Assembly: GCA_021780055.1 (NCBI GenBank)
Contig: JAJXZM010000267.1
Span: forward strand, 1-5,279
Direction of reading: 5' to 3'
Length of the DNA stretch: 5,279 nucleotides
Origin: Acidobacteriota bacterium
Lineage (GTDB): Bacteria > Acidobacteriota > Terriglobia > UBA7540
Below, piece after piece: positions 5,115 through 5,279 of this stretch. Under the pieces are notes generated by a model, which did not search any database, was not told the DNA's origin, and worked only from the letters and a program-made list of their open reading frames with translations. Position 1 is the first letter of the stretch. Each line of letters begins with the position of its first letter. The translations under genes were made by a program, and so were the position numbers.

Positions 5115-5279
5115 ATGATCAAGGTTGTTGCTTCAGGGTCGGAGCCGCCACGCTCAGCGAATGGACCCCAAGGCGATTTGCCCCACGTTCTGCTTGTCGT
5201 CGATCAGTTCGGCAAGACGCTGGGAGGGGGAGAACGCATCGTTCTCAAGCTCGCGGCCCTTCTGCCAAGCTACGGGTAC
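5115..5279 (+). CDS. Glycosyltransferase (GT4-type, GT-B fold), N-terminal 55 residues (3' truncated)
   Basis: The ATG frame is open to the right edge and gives 55 residues. After a polar leader of about 23 residues comes HVLLVVDQFGKTLGGGERIV (24-43) and then an amphipathic helix LKLAALLPSYGY. A hydrophobic beta strand, a glycine-rich turn with GGGE, and a helix with the 'LA..L...GY' spacing is the classic opening of GT-B glycosyltransferases with a Glyco_transf_4 N-terminal domain. These retaining enzymes add sugars from nucleotide-sugar donors to lipid-linked acceptors on the cytoplasmic side. The donor-binding EX7E region is outside the window, so donor, acceptor and integrity cannot be judged. 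The polar leader before the first strand is longer than in many relatives; a later start is possible, but the ribosome site favours 5115. Confidence 0.8.
   Translation, partial: MIKVVASGSEPPRSANGPQGDLPHVLLVVDQFGKTLGGGERIVLKLAALLPSYGY

Noticed and set aside
4850..5122. Minus-strand open frame of 90 codons across the gap before the glycosyltransferase
   Set aside because: Rich in Ser, Ala and Arg, overlaps coding sequence at both ends, and has no convincing start site.
1..5279. Insertion sequence, CRISPR array or tRNA gene
   Set aside because: No transposase-like protein, no regularly spaced identical repeats with unique spacers, and no tRNA cloverleaf pattern were seen; the inverted repeats present are isolated and do not bracket a mobile element.

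Overview
This window is a piece of a bacterial surface-polysaccharide (O-antigen, capsule or exopolysaccharide) locus. It has moderate GC and holds five protein genes, two of them cut by the window edges. No RNA gene, mobile element or CRISPR array is visible. The Shine-Dalgarno-type start sites and the Wzx/Wzy-type machinery suggest a diderm bacterium. The general style of the proteins would fit an acidobacterial or similar soil lineage, but that placement is an impression and not something the sequence proves.

Layout. (1) 1-313 (+): C-terminal end of a left-handed beta-helix (hexapeptide-repeat) acetyltransferase. (2) 459-1985 (-): a Wzx-like polysaccharide flippase of about 508 residues, convergent with the first gene, with a probable TTG start. 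(3) 1986-2357: a 372-bp divergent control region with two inverted repeats on the flippase side and a consensus TATAAT on the other side. (4) 2358-3686 (+): an O-antigen ligase/polymerase (WaaL/Wzy_C) family membrane protein, also with a TTG start. (5) 3808-4890 (+): a membrane acyltransferase-3 (OafA-like) enzyme with a GTG start. (6) 4891-5114: a gap with no supported gene but with a coding-like open frame. (7) 5115-end (+): the N-terminus of a GT4-type glycosyltransferase.

How the genes fit together (inference from families). Cytoplasmic glycosyltransferases such as the one at the right edge would build a repeat unit on a lipid carrier. The soluble hexapeptide acetyltransferase would acetylate a sugar or sugar nucleotide. 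The flippase would move the lipid-linked unit across the inner membrane, and the Wzy/WaaL-type protein would polymerise it or ligate it on the periplasmic side. The acyltransferase-3 protein would decorate the glycan with acyl groups.

The most unusual signals are structural. There are two perfect 10-bp inverted repeats, one in the flippase leader region (2051-2083) and one inside the polymerase/ligase gene (2838-2860, with alternative pairing partners on both sides). A perfect 9-bp inverted repeat lies inside the acyltransferase gene (4220-4247). I did not find evidence for a wholly new biological system; the gene families are known, and any novelty would lie in regulation and in the glycan made.
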